Assembly: GCF_021026335.1 (NCBI RefSeq)
Contig: NZ_JAJNCY010000001.1
Coordinates: 62,001-126,000, forward strand
Origin: Rhizobium sp. C1
Lineage (GTDB): Bacteria; Pseudomonadota; Alphaproteobacteria; Rhizobiales; Rhizobiaceae
Length of the DNA stretch: 64,000 nucleotides
Direction of reading: 5' to 3'
Made by a program: the position numbers and the translations under genes. The notes under the pieces were generated by a model. That model was not told where the DNA came from. It worked only from the letters and a program-made list of their open reading frames with translations, and made no database searches. Below are positions 63,207 to 64,000 of this stretch, piece by piece (within the stretch, counting starts at the first letter, position 1; the number at the start of each line of letters is the position of its first letter).

Positions 63207-63441
63207 GGATGTTCTCCTTTGTCGCAAACATAGTCCGCGCTGGATGACAGGAGTACCGCGAATTCAATGAACACTGTGTTTTTCGGTTTGCGTTTTGAAA
63301 ATTTCCTGCTATCGGCATTTTTTACAACAGGAAGGCCAACATGTTCGGAAGAAACCCGCGACGACGCTGAAGATCGATTTGAACGCGCTGAAAGGCGCGA
63401 CCGGTTTTCCATGTCTGTTCCGTTGCGGTTGATTCTATCCC
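63207..63441. promoter_or_regulatory. Divergent promoter region, GST / GNAT genes
   Basis: A 235-base non-coding gap holding promoters of two divergent genes. It is AT-rich near 63271-63320 (TGTTTTTCGGTTTGCGTTTT). Short frames here are not convincing. I see no recognisable operator. Confidence 0.5.
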
Positions 63442-63945
63442 ATGAAAAAGCACGACTTCCTGTATCTCACCGAAGATGCAACGCATGATAACGTCATTGA
63501 GTTCATCAATGACGAGGCTTTCGGTCCCGGACGCTATACGAAATCGTCGCAGCGCATCCGCGAGCAGGGGCCGCATGACCGGTCGCTGTCCTATGTCGCG
63601 ATCGACAATGGAGAGGTCATCGCCTCCGTGCGCATGACGCCCGTTTTTGCCGGTCAGCTGAAGGGCCATCTTCTCGGACCGCTCGCGGTCAGGCCTTCAC
63701 ACAAGAATATCGGCATTGGACGCGAGCTGGTGCGGATTGCCGTCGATGCGGCGCGGCGCAAGGGCTCGCAGGGCGTGATCCTGGTTGGCGATCCACCCTA
63801 TTACATGCCGCTTGGCTTCGAGAAGGTCGCCTATAACGCGTTGCAGTTTCCGGGGCCGACTGACCCCGGCCGTATCCTCGTCGTTCCGCTGATGGAAGGC
63901 GCCCACGATCTGATCCGGGGCGAAATGCACTGGCGGGCGGACTAA
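63442..63945 (+). CDS. GNAT family N-acetyltransferase (YhbS-like)
   Basis: A 167-residue acetyltransferase. The acetyl-CoA motif A is LGPLAVRPSHKNIGIGRELVRIAVDAARRKG, with R/Q-x-x-G-x-G/A variant NIGIGREL, followed by VILVGDPPYYMPLGFEKV, characteristic of the YhbS group. The target amine is unknown. It ends six bases before the stop codon of a gene on the other strand. Confidence 0.88.
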   Translation: MKKHDFLYLTEDATHDNVIEFINDEAFGPGRYTKSSQRIREQGPHDRSLSYVAIDNGEVIASVRMTPVFAGQLKGHLLGPLAVRPSHKNIGIGRELVRIAVDAARRKGSQGVILVGDPPYYMPLGFEKVAYNALQFPGPTDPGRILVVPLMEGAHDLIRGEMHWRAD

Positions 63946-63951
63946 GCGGTT

Positions 63952-64000
63952 CTATTCCGCCGCGGCGAGCGCCTCCTTCGGGGCCTTGGCGGCATAACGC
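63952..64000 (-). CDS. C-terminal fragment of a gene continuing beyond the window
   Basis: The last 49 bases read on the minus strand as an open frame ending RYAAKAPKEALAAAE then TAG (63952-63954). Alanine/lysine content and codon use fit a genuine coding 3' end facing the GNAT gene. Too little is present to name it. Confidence 0.4.
   Translation of the reverse strand, partial: RYAAKAPKEALAAAE

Overview
This 64 kb window (about 62% GC, tightly packed genes) looks like chromosomal DNA of an alphaproteobacterium in the Rhizobiales, most likely Rhizobiaceae. The evidence is the pairing of a liv branched-chain amino acid operon with a urtABCDE urea operon, a urease cluster carrying the rhizobial-type 'urease operon accessory' gene, a DUF6867 gene, rhizobial-style nested intergenic palindromes and an HmuQ/HmuD-like heme oxygenase. 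I see no phage, insertion sequence, CRISPR array, rRNA or tRNA. The window cuts an acyl-CoA synthetase gene at its left edge and an unidentified gene at its right edge.

Layout. 1-6.4 kb: truncated acyl-CoA synthetase, then livK-DUF6867-livF-livG-livM-livH, all minus strand. 6.9-21.6 kb: plus-strand nitrogen block with urea importer urtABCDE, then ureD-ureA-ureB, two tandem DUF1311 genes, a GT29-sialyltransferase-like gene and ureC. A peroxiredoxin, a ParD/ParE-type toxin-antitoxin pair and a LysE exporter interrupt it before ureE-ureF-ureG. 21.7-27.2 kb: a Crp/Fnr regulator preceded by a perfect FNR/FixK box, and an RND efflux pump with its adaptor. 27.8-36.6 kb: pyrimidine-degradation locus with an NMT1-type ABC importer, a LysE exporter, dihydropyrimidinase, a DUF559 protein, an N-carbamoyl-beta-alanine amidohydrolase and a divergent RutR-like regulator. 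36.9-43.9 kb: PAS-GAF-GGDEF-EAL protein, truncated hemoglobin, DUF423 protein, RTX lipase-like exoprotein and a heme-oxygenase/DUF2325 operon. 44-49 kb: pobA with a divergent AraC regulator, then preT-preA (dihydropyrimidine dehydrogenase). 49.2-55.9 kb: AhpD-like/ECF sigma/DUF2892 operon, DMT and MFS transporters, an ArsB-type permease, an alpha/beta hydrolase and a TPR protein. 56-59.7 kb: TetR-HlyD-ABC ATPase-ABC permease exporter (ybhGFSR-like). 59.7-64 kb: metallophosphoesterase, Nudix hydrolase, RES/Xre toxin-antitoxin, glutathionyl-hydroquinone reductase and a GNAT acetyltransferase.

How it fits together. Much of the window scavenges nitrogen. The urt system imports urea, urease splits it to ammonia and CO2, and the liv system imports amino acids. 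The reductive pyrimidine pathway is complete but split over two loci: PreTA reduces uracil/thymine, HydA opens the ring and the carbamoyl hydrolase frees beta-alanine, CO2 and ammonia. Near-identical RutR-like operators in front of both loci suggest they form one regulon.

The least explained pieces are the GT29-like protein inside the urease operon, the FNR-box-controlled Crp/Fnr protein, the ECF/DUF2892/AhpD operon, and several long perfect palindromes next to regulator genes. All family assignments come from reading the sequence and remembered family features; no database search was run.
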